Part shown: piece by piece, positions 44,268 to 53,031 of the stretch
Layout: each line of letters opens with the position of its first letter
How positions within the stretch are numbered: position 1 is the first letter of the stretch
Source: Bordetella genomosp. 4
Lineage (GTDB): Bacteria; Pseudomonadota; Gammaproteobacteria; Burkholderiales; Burkholderiaceae_B
Reading direction: 5' to 3'
Length of the DNA: 64,000 nucleotides
NCBI RefSeq assembly: GCF_002261185.1
Contig: NZ_NEVQ01000013.1
Span: 558,001 to 622,000 of the forward strand
Made by a program: the position numbers and the translations under genes
Notes under the pieces: generated by a model
What the model was told of the DNA's origin: nothing
What the model saw: only the letters and a program-made list of their open reading frames with translations
Database searches by the model: none

Positions 44268-45299
44268 ATGAAAGTCAAAAAAACGAGAGAACAAAAAGCC
44301 GGCGGCGCAGTCACCATGTTCGACGTCGCCGAATATGCCGGCGTATCGCCGCAAACGGTTTCACGCGTCGTCGCGAATTCCTCTCTCGTCGCTGACAAGA
44401 CTCGCCGCCGGGTCGAGGCTGCGATCCAGGCGCTGCGATACATCCCCAATGCCGCTGCCCGGAGTCTGGCGTCGGCATCAAGCCGCGTCGTTGCGGTCAT
44501 CATTCCGACATTGTCCAGTTCCGCCTTCGCCGCCGAAGTCAAAGGCGTGATCGACACGCTGGAGCCCCACAAAATCTCGGTCATCATTGGCAATACCGAG
44601 TATTCCGCCGAGCGCGAGGAATCCCTGGTGCGCAGCCTGCTCGAACGACGCCCCATGGGCATCATCCTCACGGGCCTGCAGCATAGCGAAAAGGTACGAA
44701 CGCTGCTGCAGCAAAGCGGCGTGACCGTCATCGAAACCTGGGACACCGACGGCGATCCGATCGACATGGCGGTCGGCTTTTCCAACTTCACGGCCGGCTA
44801 CGATGTGGGCCGCCTGCTCTGCCAGCGCGGCAGCAAGCGGATCGCGTTTGTCGGCGGGTCGAGTTCCCAGGACTCTCGCGCACAAAGCCGCTATCTGGGC
44901 CTGTGCAAGGCCGTCAAAAAAGCCAGACTGCCCAATGTCTATCGCGTAGAACTGCAACTGCCCATGAGCAGCGCCGATGGCGTGCGAGGACTCGACGAAG
45001 TCCTGCGCAATGCGCCTGAGACAGATGCAATCTTCTTTTCAGCCGACACCATGGCGCTCGCCGCGATCCTGGAATGCAACCGACGCGGCATCAAGGTTCC
45101 GGATCAGCTCGCCATCTGCGGATTCGGCGACTATGAGCTGGCGACGATGGTTTCGCCTTCCTTGACCACAGTCCGCACCCGGCCCGAGGAAATGGGCGCT
45201 ACCGCTGCACAAATGTTGCTCGCTCGAGCTGACGGCGCAGACAACCTCGAGTCGACCATACGCCTCGACCACCAGTTGATACAGCGCGAGAGCGCCTGA
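44268..45299 (+). CDS. LacI-family transcriptional regulator
   Basis: 343 aa. The N-terminal LacI helix-turn-helix (about residues 17-70: TMFDVAEYAGVSPQTVSRVVANSSLVADKTRRRVEAAIQALRYIPNAAARSLAS) is followed by a periplasmic-binding-like effector domain. The sequence is closest in style to the GntR/IdnR gluconate branch. It lies 111 bp upstream of the CoA-transferase operon on the same strand. Both its own upstream region and that operon carry matching tandem operators, so it probably represses itself and the operon until an intermediate binds. Confidence 0.93.
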   Translation: MKVKKTREQKAGGAVTMFDVAEYAGVSPQTVSRVVANSSLVADKTRRRVEAAIQALRYIPNAAARSLASASSRVVAVIIPTLSSSAFAAEVKGVIDTLEPHKISVIIGNTEYSAEREESLVRSLLERRPMGIILTGLQHSEKVRTLLQQSGVTVIETWDTDGDPIDMAVGFSNFTAGYDVGRLLCQRGSKRIAFVGGSSSQDSRAQSRYLGLCKAVKKARLPNVYRVELQLPMSSADGVRGLDEVLRNAPETDAIFFSADTMALAAILECNRRGIKVPDQLAICGFGDYELATMVSPSLTTVRTRPEEMGATAAQMLLARADGADNLESTIRLDHQLIQRESA

Positions 45300-45343
45300 T
45301 CACCCTGTAAATGCAAACCAGGGAAAACCCTGATTCGAAATGA

Positions 45344-45389
45344 ATTGATAGCGCAAACATGATAGCGCTATCATGTTTGCGCTATCAAT
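45344..45389 (+). promoter_or_regulatory. 46-bp perfect palindrome made of three tandem LacI-type operators
   Basis: Every base pairs around the centre at 45366/45367. It contains three abutting 14-mers: TGATAGCGCAAACA (45346), the symmetric TGATAGCGCTATCA (45360) and TGTTTGCGCTATCA (45374). It lies 21 bp before the CoA-transferase start codon and should be the main operator of the operon. Confidence 0.85.
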
Positions 45390-45410
45390 CCTCTCAGGTG
45401 TCGTACTTTC

Positions 45411-46622
45411 ATGTCGGAACAAGCTGCTAAATCCATCCTCTCGGGCTATACGGTCGTAGACTGCACTATTGCCATGGCAGGCCCCTTTGCCACCCAACGT
45501 CTTGGCGACCTCGGCGCTGACGTCATCAAGGTCGAGCCTACCAATGGCGAATGGCAACGGCACACGCCCGCCGGCGGCGCCACGGGCAACAAGATCAACG
45601 CATCCTTTCTGTCTCTGAACCGCAATAAACGCTCGCTTGCGGTGAACCTCAAAGACGAGGCGGGACACGCGATTCTGCTCGACCTCGTCAAATCCGCCGA
45701 CGTCTTTGTGCAGAACTATCGGCCCGGCGTGGCCAAGCGGCTGGGTGTCGACTACGAATCATTGTCGAAACTCAATCCCTCGCTGATCTATGTATCGATG
45801 TCAGGCTATGGCGAGGACGGCCCCTACGCCCATCGGCCAGGCCAGGACTTGTTGCTGCAGGGGATGTCAGGCGCCATGCTGTCGACGGGACGCGAAGGCG
45901 ATGCCCCCTCCCCCGCGGGCCAATATCTCGTAGACGCGGTCGCAGCATCGACGGCCTTTGAGGCCGTACTGGCCGCGCTTTTGCATCGCGAAAGAACCGG
46001 CGAAGGACAACTGGTCACCGTGAACATGCTGGATGCCATCACGACTCTGCAAATGCAGGAGCTGGCAGTATTCATGCAGGGTGGCCTGCCGCAGAAACGC
46101 TCCAACGAACCTCACGCACACGTTTATATCCGTGCGCCCTACGGCGCGTTCCCGACCCAAGACGGATTCGTCATCGTGGCTATGCCCTCGCTGAAAACGT
46201 TCGGCGAAGTCATCGGCGAACCGACCTTTGTCGAGATGAACGATTCGACCGACCCATGGACCTATCGCGACGAAATCTACGCGCGCACCAGAACCCGCCT
46301 CAAAGCGAAAACCACCGCCGAATGGCTGGCGCTATTCGATGCCCATGGCATCTGGGCCGGCCCGGTATATGGATACGGGGACTTGCTCAAAGACCCCCAG
46401 ATCGCACACAACGGAACCTTCATCGAATACGATCATCCGACAGAAGGCCGCGTCAAAGCGCCTGGATTCCCTTATAAGTTCTCAAAGACGCCCGCCTCGG
46501 TGACACGCGGCGCGCCTCTGGTCGGACAACACACTCGTGCGGTGCTGGCTGGACTGGGCTACAGCGAAACGCAGATCGCGCAGCTCCTGGAAAAACACGT
46601 TATCGCCGAAACGGTGAACTAG
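45411..46622 (+). CDS. CaiB/BaiF family III CoA-transferase
   Basis: 403 aa, the standard length. Family signatures include VVDCTIAMAGPFATQRLGDLGADVIKVE, NRNKRSLAVNLK, VQNYRPGVAKRLGVDY, and GQYLVDAVAASTAFEAVLAAL with the Asp predicted to carry the acyl anhydride. It activates a carboxylic acid by CoA transfer. It is the first gene of an operon with an MFS carboxylate transporter, a MaoC hydratase and an FAH-family enzyme, consistent with CoA-dependent breakdown of an organic acid. Confidence 0.93.
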   Translation: MSEQAAKSILSGYTVVDCTIAMAGPFATQRLGDLGADVIKVEPTNGEWQRHTPAGGATGNKINASFLSLNRNKRSLAVNLKDEAGHAILLDLVKSADVFVQNYRPGVAKRLGVDYESLSKLNPSLIYVSMSGYGEDGPYAHRPGQDLLLQGMSGAMLSTGREGDAPSPAGQYLVDAVAASTAFEAVLAALLHRERTGEGQLVTVNMLDAITTLQMQELAVFMQGGLPQKRSNEPHAHVYIRAPYGAFPTQDGFVIVAMPSLKTFGEVIGEPTFVEMNDSTDPWTYRDEIYARTRTRLKAKTTAEWLALFDAHGIWAGPVYGYGDLLKDPQIAHNGTFIEYDHPTEGRVKAPGFPYKFSKTPASVTRGAPLVGQHTRAVLAGLGYSETQIAQLLEKHVIAETVN

Positions 46623-47759
46623 ATGTCCGAGCTTGCCATTAATGGTCTCACGTGGGATCACCCTCGCGGATTTACCGCCCTGGACGCGGCCTCCAGACTC
46701 CCCCAGGCGCAGGCACTGCATCTGCGTTGGCGCACGCAACCGCTGGAGGGATTCGAATCCCATCCTTTGCGCGAGCTGTGCGACCAGTACGACTTGGTGG
46801 TGATCGATCATCCGCATATCGGCGAAGCAGTACAGGAGCAATGCCTGTGGCCGCTGGAGGATCTGTTTGCCCCAGACGAGCTGCGTGCGTGGGCGGCACA
46901 ATCTGTCGGCCTCAGCTATGCCTCGTATTCCTGGCAAGGGAAACAATGGGCCATCCCCCTGGATGCAGCCACACAAGTTGCCGCCGCACGGACGGATCTG
47001 ATCGACAGGTCCATGCCTGTCACCTGGCAGGACGTCGTGCAACTGTCGTCACAAGGCGGCGTGTGCCTGTCCGTTGCGGGGCCGCACGCCTTATTGAGTT
47101 TCTGCTCGATGATGGCCGCTCATGGGGCACCCGCCGAGGTCGATCCAGACCGCCCTTATTTCGTCAAGGAAAGCGTGGCGCTGGACGTCCTCGACATCAT
47201 GGCGACGCTGTATGGCCGAATGCCGAAATCGGTCCATACCCTGAATCCGATCGGCATCCTCGAACTGATGGCCAATCACGATGAGGTGCGATATTGCCCA
47301 TTGGTCTACGGCTATGTGAATTATTCGATGCCAAGGGCCGGCCGGAAAATCGTCACATTCCATGACGCGCCCATCCTCGCCGCTGGCGGGCGCCGTGGGT
47401 CTACCTTGGGCGGTACAGGCATCGCATTGAGCAAGAGATCAAAGCCGTCCAAAGCACTGCTGGACCACCTGCGCCATCTCATGGCCGAGCATACACAAGT
47501 CTCGTTCATTCCCGCACACGAAGGGCAACCCAGTCATCGAACGGCATGGACCAGCCCAGACGTGAATGCCGCATCGAATAATTTCTATCAGAACACACTG
47601 CAGACAATGGAAGACGCCTATGTCCGTCCACGCTGTCCGGGGTATATCGAGTTTCAGACTCGAGCCTCGGCGGCGATACGTGCTGCGCTCGCCGATCAGA
47701 CAGCGCATCGGCAGCTCATTGCAGAACTGAACCGGGAATTCACGCGGCTATCGCATTAA
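46623..47759 (+). CDS. Family 1 solute-binding-protein-like protein without signal peptide
   Basis: 378 aa. Its pattern resembles sugar ABC receptors of family 1: YDLVVIDHPHIGEAVQEQCLWPLEDLF near the start, SYSWQGKQWAIPLDAATQVAAARTDLI, then GGTGIALSKRSKPSKALLDHLRHLMAEHTQ. There is no hydrophobic leader or lipobox, and no ABC permease or ATPase is nearby. The ATG directly abuts the CoA-transferase stop (no gap), so an exported longer form is unlikely. It may be a cytosolic ligand-binding or carrier-like protein for the pathway; the function is unknown. Confidence 0.75.
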   Translation: MSELAINGLTWDHPRGFTALDAASRLPQAQALHLRWRTQPLEGFESHPLRELCDQYDLVVIDHPHIGEAVQEQCLWPLEDLFAPDELRAWAAQSVGLSYASYSWQGKQWAIPLDAATQVAAARTDLIDRSMPVTWQDVVQLSSQGGVCLSVAGPHALLSFCSMMAAHGAPAEVDPDRPYFVKESVALDVLDIMATLYGRMPKSVHTLNPIGILELMANHDEVRYCPLVYGYVNYSMPRAGRKIVTFHDAPILAAGGRRGSTLGGTGIALSKRSKPSKALLDHLRHLMAEHTQVSFIPAHEGQPSHRTAWTSPDVNAASNNFYQNTLQTMEDAYVRPRCPGYIEFQTRASAAIRAALADQTAHRQLIAELNREFTRLSH

Positions 47760-47839
47760 CCGCCCGTCGCGCACGCAATAGAAATACCGGGCATCGTCCG
47801 CCTGGTATTACTCATACCTATCCCCATAAGGAGAAGACA

Positions 47840-49198
47840 GTGACCCAGCAGAACGCTATTCTGCCAACCCATTCGGGACAAGATTCCCGAGCCCACGAAA
47901 GCTCGGCCCTGTCCGATGCCAATGCGCGCAACTTGCGCAAGGCGACGACCTCGGCCGTGATCGGCACCGCGCTCGAGTGGTACGACTTTTACATCTACGC
48001 GACAGCGGCCGCGTTGATTTTCAATCGGCTCTTCTTTCCTGAGCTCTCGTCCTTCATGGGCACGCTGGCCGCCTTTGGCACTTATGCGGTGGGCTTTCTT
48101 GCACGGCCCCTGGGCGGCGTGGTGTTTGGCCGGATGGGTGACCTGTACGGCCGCAAGAAAGTATTGGTCGTCACATTGGTGTTGATGGGTGTCGCCACCA
48201 TGGCCGTGGGATTCCTGCCCACCTATCATTCCATCGGCATCCTCGCCCCGATCTGCCTGATCGTGCTGCGCATTCTCCAAGGCCTGGCCGCAGGCGCAGA
48301 ATATGGCGGCGCCGTCACGCTGGCGGCCGAATGCGCGCCGGCGGAAAAACGCGGGTTTTATGCCAGCCTGCCGACCTTGGGCGTATGTCTGGGCACCTTG
48401 CTATCGGCCGGCGTGTTCTTTCTGCTCAACAATGTCATGTCGGAAGACGATTTCATCGGCTATGGCTGGCGCATCCCCTTCCTGCTCAGCATATTCGCCA
48501 TCATCGCCGGCGTATATATCCGCAAACAGGTGAATGAGTCTCCCGTATTCGAGCAGCTCAAAAAGACACGCAACGTCACCAAGAGCCCGATGAAAGACAT
48601 GTTCCGTGACGCGGGACAAAAGTTCTGGATCGCCTTTGCCACGCGTTTCGCTGAAAACGTGTCGGGATACTTTTTCCAAGTCTGGACGCTCGCCTACATC
48701 ACCAAGCAATTGGCCGTATCCAGGAGCGTGGGTTTGGCCGGCGTCCTGCTGGGCGCCAGCCTCGGGATACTGACCATTCCCTTTTTCGGATGGCTGTCGG
48801 ATCGCGTGGGCAGAAAACCCGTGTACCTGTTCGGCTCACTGCTGTTCGGCCTGGGAACCCTGCCCTATTTCTGGCTGCTGAATTCCGGCAGTGATGCCGT
48901 GGTCATTGCCACGATCGCCATCGCGATCGGATTCTCGAACTACGCGATGCTGTCCGTCCAAGGCGCCTATTTCAATGAGCTCTTCAACGCGCGTACCCGC
49001 TTTACCGCTATTTCCACCGTACGCGAAATTTCCGCCGTATTTGCAGGCGGCATCGCGCCCTTTATCTGCACAGCACTGCTCGAGGCGGGCGACGGCGCCT
49101 ATACCTATGTCGCGATATACGCCATCGCCATGGCTGTCATCACCACGATAGGGTTGCTCGTCAGCCCAGAGACTCGTGGACGGTCGTTGTCCGATTGA
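47840..49198 (+). CDS. MFS transporter of the metabolite:H+ symporter (MHS) family
   Basis: 452 aa with twelve membrane segments. The MHS-typical start GTALEWYDFYIYATAAALIFNRLFFP and the loop GFLARPLGGVVFGRMGDLYGRKKVLV are present. Relatives (ShiA, KgtP, ProP, CitA) import organic acids or betaines with protons. The start is a GTG preceded by AAGGAGA. It probably imports the acid that the operon degrades. Confidence 0.93.
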   Translation: MTQQNAILPTHSGQDSRAHESSALSDANARNLRKATTSAVIGTALEWYDFYIYATAAALIFNRLFFPELSSFMGTLAAFGTYAVGFLARPLGGVVFGRMGDLYGRKKVLVVTLVLMGVATMAVGFLPTYHSIGILAPICLIVLRILQGLAAGAEYGGAVTLAAECAPAEKRGFYASLPTLGVCLGTLLSAGVFFLLNNVMSEDDFIGYGWRIPFLLSIFAIIAGVYIRKQVNESPVFEQLKKTRNVTKSPMKDMFRDAGQKFWIAFATRFAENVSGYFFQVWTLAYITKQLAVSRSVGLAGVLLGASLGILTIPFFGWLSDRVGRKPVYLFGSLLFGLGTLPYFWLLNSGSDAVVIATIAIAIGFSNYAMLSVQGAYFNELFNARTRFTAISTVREISAVFAGGIAPFICTALLEAGDGAYTYVAIYAIAMAVITTIGLLVSPETRGRSLSD

Positions 49199-49231
49199 GC
49201 TTTTCCGCCCTATTTTTTAGTAGTCATCCCT

Positions 49232-49678
49232 ATGCATACCACTCAACTGAACAAATTTGACGATCTGTCGGTGGGCGACTCGTTCAAGACGCCCGGAATC
49301 ACCATCAGCGAAAGCCAGATCCTGGGATTCGCAGGATTGACGGGCGATTTCATGCCTCACCACGTCGACGAAAAATTCGCCACTGATCTCGGCTTTCGAG
49401 GCAGGCTTGCACACGGACTGCTGGTGCTCAGCCTCGTCGATGGCTTAAAGAATCGCTCGCTCGTGCAATTTGACGTGATCGCTGCACTCAACTGGGAATC
49501 ATGGCGTTTTGTCGGCCCCGTGTTTGTCGGCGATCGCATCGAGGCCGAGCTCACTGTGTCGGCAAAGAGGCTGACAACTTCGGGCAAGCGCGGCATCGTC
49601 ACGCTGGACATCAAAGTCAAGAACCAGCACGGCGAGATCGTGCAAGAAGGCAGCAACCAACTGATGCTGGCCGTTTGA
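49232..49678 (+). CDS. MaoC-like hot-dog dehydratase
   Basis: 148 aa. The hydratase-2 motif GLTGDFMPHHVDEKFATDLGFRGRLAHGLLVLSLVDG is intact, including the Asp/His pair of the active site. Such single-domain proteins hydrate or dehydrate short acyl-CoA esters. It lies 33 bp after the transporter gene and should act after the CoA-transferase. Confidence 0.9.
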   Translation: MHTTQLNKFDDLSVGDSFKTPGITISESQILGFAGLTGDFMPHHVDEKFATDLGFRGRLAHGLLVLSLVDGLKNRSLVQFDVIAALNWESWRFVGPVFVGDRIEAELTVSAKRLTTSGKRGIVTLDIKVKNQHGEIVQEGSNQLMLAV

Positions 49679-49733
49679 CAACAAACGTCAGCTGCAATCG
49701 GACGCGATCAAACCCATCGAGAACAATTCAACA

Positions 49734-50906
49734 ATGAATGCGAGAAACATACACGCCGGCCTGCCCACCGATCTGGATCGTGCATTGCTGGTCGGCAGAG
49801 TCTGGCGCAAAACGCCCTCCTTCGAGGGCCCCTGCGTCGTCCTGGTCCGTCAGGGAAAAATGCTGGACATCACCCACATCGCTGCCACATCGGCCGATCT
49901 TTTCGACAAACCGGATCTCGCCGCGTTATTGAATCAATGCGACGGCGACGAATTGGGGGATGCTGCCGACATCCTGGCCAGCCAACTGCACGACGAACCG
50001 CCAGCATTGAAACTGTTGGCCCCTTGCGACGTACAGGCCATCAAGGCCTGCGGTGTCACCTTTGCCGTCAGCCTGATCGAGCGCGTCATCGAAGAACAAG
50101 CCGGTGGCGACGCCAGCCGTGCGCAGGATGTGCGCGCATCCATTCAACAGCTCATCGGTGCCGATCTATCGCAGATCATCCCTGGCTCCGACGCCGCCAT
50201 CCGCCTGAAGGCCGAGCTGCAAAAGCGCGGCCTATGGTCCCAATACCTGGAAGTCGGGATCGGGCCCGACGCCGAGGTCTTCACCAAGGCGCAGCCCATG
50301 TCGTCTGTCGCGTTCGGCGACGAGGTGGGCTTGCTGCCTGCCTCGAATTGGAATAATCCCGAGCCCGAAGTCGTACTGGCGGCCAATGCCCACGGCGTCG
50401 CCGTCGGCGCCACGCTGGGCAACGATGTCAATCTGCGCGACATCGAAGGGCGTTCGGCATTGCTGCTGGGTAAATGCAAAGACAATAATGCGTCGTGCGC
50501 GATTGGTCCCTTCGTCCGGATATTCGACGAGCACTTCACGATCGATACGGTACGCACATTGTCGGTCAGGCTGCGTATCGAAGGGGAAGACAAATTTGAG
50601 TTGGATGGCGTCAGCCACATGCAATCGATCAGCCGTGACCCTCTTGACTTGCTCGCCCAGACATATGGCGCACACCATCAATATCCCGATGGCTTCATGC
50701 TGTTTCTCGGAACGATGTTCTCCCCCGTCAAGGATCGAGACCAAACCGGAGGAGGATTCACGCATCACCTAGGCGACATCGTAACCATCTCGACTGACTC
50801 CCTCGGGGCGCTAGTGAATCGAGTTGGCTTGTGCACCGAGATAGCGCCCTGGCAATTCGGCACGCGCGCACTGTACCGGAATCTGGCCCAGCGCGGCTTG
50901 GTGTAG
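49734..50906 (+). CDS. Fumarylacetoacetate hydrolase-family protein
   Basis: 390 aa. The C-terminal FAH domain (about 170-390) shows FGDEVGLLPASNWNNPEPEVVLAANAHGVAVGATLGNDVNLRDIEGRSALLLGKCKDNNASCAIGPFVRI, with the acidic metal ligands of the family. The N-terminal 150 residues form a separate domain, as in the longer sugar-acid and keto-acid FAH members. The reaction may be hydrolysis of a C-C bond, dehydration or isomerisation. It is the last gene of the LacI-controlled operon. Confidence 0.88.
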   Translation: MNARNIHAGLPTDLDRALLVGRVWRKTPSFEGPCVVLVRQGKMLDITHIAATSADLFDKPDLAALLNQCDGDELGDAADILASQLHDEPPALKLLAPCDVQAIKACGVTFAVSLIERVIEEQAGGDASRAQDVRASIQQLIGADLSQIIPGSDAAIRLKAELQKRGLWSQYLEVGIGPDAEVFTKAQPMSSVAFGDEVGLLPASNWNNPEPEVVLAANAHGVAVGATLGNDVNLRDIEGRSALLLGKCKDNNASCAIGPFVRIFDEHFTIDTVRTLSVRLRIEGEDKFELDGVSHMQSISRDPLDLLAQTYGAHHQYPDGFMLFLGTMFSPVKDRDQTGGGFTHHLGDIVTISTDSLGALVNRVGLCTEIAPWQFGTRALYRNLAQRGLV

Positions 50907-50960
50907 ACGGCCGCCGACTCCACCATGAGGAAACAGCAGCGCCCACACTCGCCGCCTGGC

Positions 50961-52568
50961 CTACGCCCGCCCCTGATGCGGACGATTGAACGCCAGAAAA
51001 TGGCGCACCACAGGCGGCTGCTCTCCTTGATGGAAACGCAGGACCTCTCCTTGAACGTCGGCGTCCGCCTTGGACACCCGCCTATGCTGGCGCAAATGCT
51101 CGGCCCACGACTCGACGTGGAACCATTCGAGCATCAGTTCGGGATTGGCAGAGTCCTCTGCCACGCCCCACGCATAGGCGCCATCGCGGCGGCGTTCTGC
51201 CGACAGCCGTGCCAAGGCCTTGAGAAAATCCGCACGATCCGCAGGTGCAATGCGGTACTCGATCTGGATCAGCACCGGCCCGCGGTCATGTTCGATAGGG
51301 GCAGCGGTCAGTGGCTCGGGCCAATGATTCGACGGCACCAAGTCGGCCTCGCCCGCTGGCAGCTTGATACGGTGCGCGATCAGGCCAACCACCACGAGCC
51401 CCGCCGCGCCGGTCAACAGCGCTATAGGTACCGACGTCCATTGCGCGACCGCGCCCCAGCTCAGGCTGCCCACGGTCATCGCGCCGTTGAACACAGTCAG
51501 GTACACCGCCAATGAACGCCCACGCACCCAGTTCGGCAAGATCGCCTGCGCCACCCCGTTGAGCGTCGTCAACGCAGTGATCCAAGCCATCCCTAGCACC
51601 AGCAACGCAGCCACCGCAGCCCATTGCGGCGGCGCGAAAGACAGGAACGTCATCACCGCCGCCGTGACCAACGCCGCCGCCAACAGCAATCCATCCGCAT
51701 CCAGACGCGCACGCAGGCTCGGCATGACGACCGCGCCGCCGATCGCGCCCAAACCGACCGCTCCAAGCAAAATGCCATAAAAACCGGCGCCGCCGCCCAA
51801 CAACTGGCGTGCGACCAAAGGCAGCAAAGCCCAGATCGAACTGGCGAGCGCGAAAAACAAGAACGCCCGAATCAACACCACATGCAACTCGCGGCTGGCG
51901 CGGACATAGCGCAATCCGGCACGAAAAGCCCCCACGAAACGCTCGGATAGCTCATCGTCTACCGCCTGCGGGCGGCGCCACCACAGCAACGCGGCGACCA
52001 CGAACACATAGCTGATCACATCCACGCCATAGGTGAAGGCCGCCCCGAAACTGGCCAGAATCAGCCCTCCCAGTGCGGGGCCAACCGCACGCGCGATATT
52101 GATGCCCAGCGAATTGAGCGCCACCGCGCTCTTGAGATCTTTCTTTTGAACCAGCTCAGGAACGATGGCCTGCCAAGTCGGCCCCATCAACGCCGCACCG
52201 ACACCCCCCAGAAACGTCAAGGCCACCAGGGACGCCACCGATTGCAGACCCGCAGCCGACAACAGCATCAGGGTGACACTGACACCTGCCAACAGGAACT
52301 GGATACCGACCAGAAACTTGCGCCGATCCAGAACATCGGCCAGCACGCCCGCTGGAATTGCCAACAAAAACACAGGCAACGTGGCCGCAGCCTGCACCAT
52401 CGCCACCGCGGTGGGCGATGAAGACAAGTCAGTCATCAACCACGCGCTGGCGACATCACGCACGAAACTGCCGGTGTTGCCTATGACCGTGGCCACCCAC
52501 AACACCGCAAACAGCGTCTGCCGCAGCGGCGCAAAGCTGCCTGATGGGGATTCATCCGTATGCGTCAT
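50961..52568 (-). CDS. MFS transporter with C-terminal alpha/beta-barrel domain (MFS_3/TSE type)
   Basis: 535 aa. Residues 1-425 form a twelve-helix MFS exporter-like core (LFAVLWVATVIGNTGSFVRDVASAWLMT, DVLDRRKFLVG, GPTWQAIVPELV). The last 105 residues are soluble and look like an ABM-type ferredoxin-like domain (IQIEYRIAPADRADFLKALARLSAERRRDGA). This fusion is known in the 'transmembrane secretion effector' family. The start overlaps the doxX-like stop (ATGA). Confidence 0.9.
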   Translation of the reverse strand: MTHTDESPSGSFAPLRQTLFAVLWVATVIGNTGSFVRDVASAWLMTDLSSSPTAVAMVQAAATLPVFLLAIPAGVLADVLDRRKFLVGIQFLLAGVSVTLMLLSAAGLQSVASLVALTFLGGVGAALMGPTWQAIVPELVQKKDLKSAVALNSLGINIARAVGPALGGLILASFGAAFTYGVDVISYVFVVAALLWWRRPQAVDDELSERFVGAFRAGLRYVRASRELHVVLIRAFLFFALASSIWALLPLVARQLLGGGAGFYGILLGAVGLGAIGGAVVMPSLRARLDADGLLLAAALVTAAVMTFLSFAPPQWAAVAALLVLGMAWITALTTLNGVAQAILPNWVRGRSLAVYLTVFNGAMTVGSLSWGAVAQWTSVPIALLTGAAGLVVVGLIAHRIKLPAGEADLVPSNHWPEPLTAAPIEHDRGPVLIQIEYRIAPADRADFLKALARLSAERRRDGAYAWGVAEDSANPELMLEWFHVESWAEHLRQHRRVSKADADVQGEVLRFHQGEQPPVVRHFLAFNRPHQGRA

Positions 52569-53008
52569 GCCCGCCGATCCCTCAAATCCAGCCAGGCCAC
52601 CAGCAGAAAGCCGCCAACCAAGCCCACGTGTTCAAAAAACGAATTAGCGGCCATGAAACGCGCTTGCCCGGCCGGCAATTCCCAAAACCGCAGGGCCATG
52701 CCGGTCGCCAGCACCGTAAACCCTGCCAGAGCCAGCGCCCCCAGCCACCGTAGCCGGCCTGTGAGAATCATCAGGGAAGCGCCCAGTTCAAGCACTATCA
52801 CCGCCCCCGCAAACAGCGGGGCCGGCGACAGGCCAAAATGGTTCATCTCGTCGATAGCTCCCGAAAAATCGGTGAGCTTCACGAGTCCGCCTTGCAGATA
52901 AGCCGCGCACAAGGCCAGATAAGCGACAAAGCGTGCAGCACGGCTCCCAAATATCGGCCGGACAGCGGCAGTCAGCGCGTGATCCGTCGCAGCATCAGGT
53001 GCAGGCAT
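52565..53008 (-). CDS. DoxX-family membrane protein
   Basis: 147 aa with four membrane segments. The DoxX pattern is visible in YLALCAAYLQGGLVKLTDFSGAIDEMNHFGLSPAPLFAGAVIVLELGASLMI and the conserved FFEHVGLVGGFLLVA near the end. Its role is unknown; relatives occur with oxidoreductases and redox stress genes. The ATG at 53008 lies 23 bp after the amidohydrolase stop, and the gene is coupled to the downstream MFS gene. Confidence 0.85.
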   Translation of the reverse strand: MPAPDAATDHALTAAVRPIFGSRAARFVAYLALCAAYLQGGLVKLTDFSGAIDEMNHFGLSPAPLFAGAVIVLELGASLMILTGRLRWLGALALAGFTVLATGMALRFWELPAGQARFMAANSFFEHVGLVGGFLLVAWLDLRDRRA

Positions 53009-53031
53009 GGAGGGTCCCTTTTCCACGACGG

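Noticed and set aside
50961-52568. MFS plus C-terminal domain as a novel fusion
   Set aside because: The same arrangement is standard in the MFS_3/transmembrane secretion effector family.
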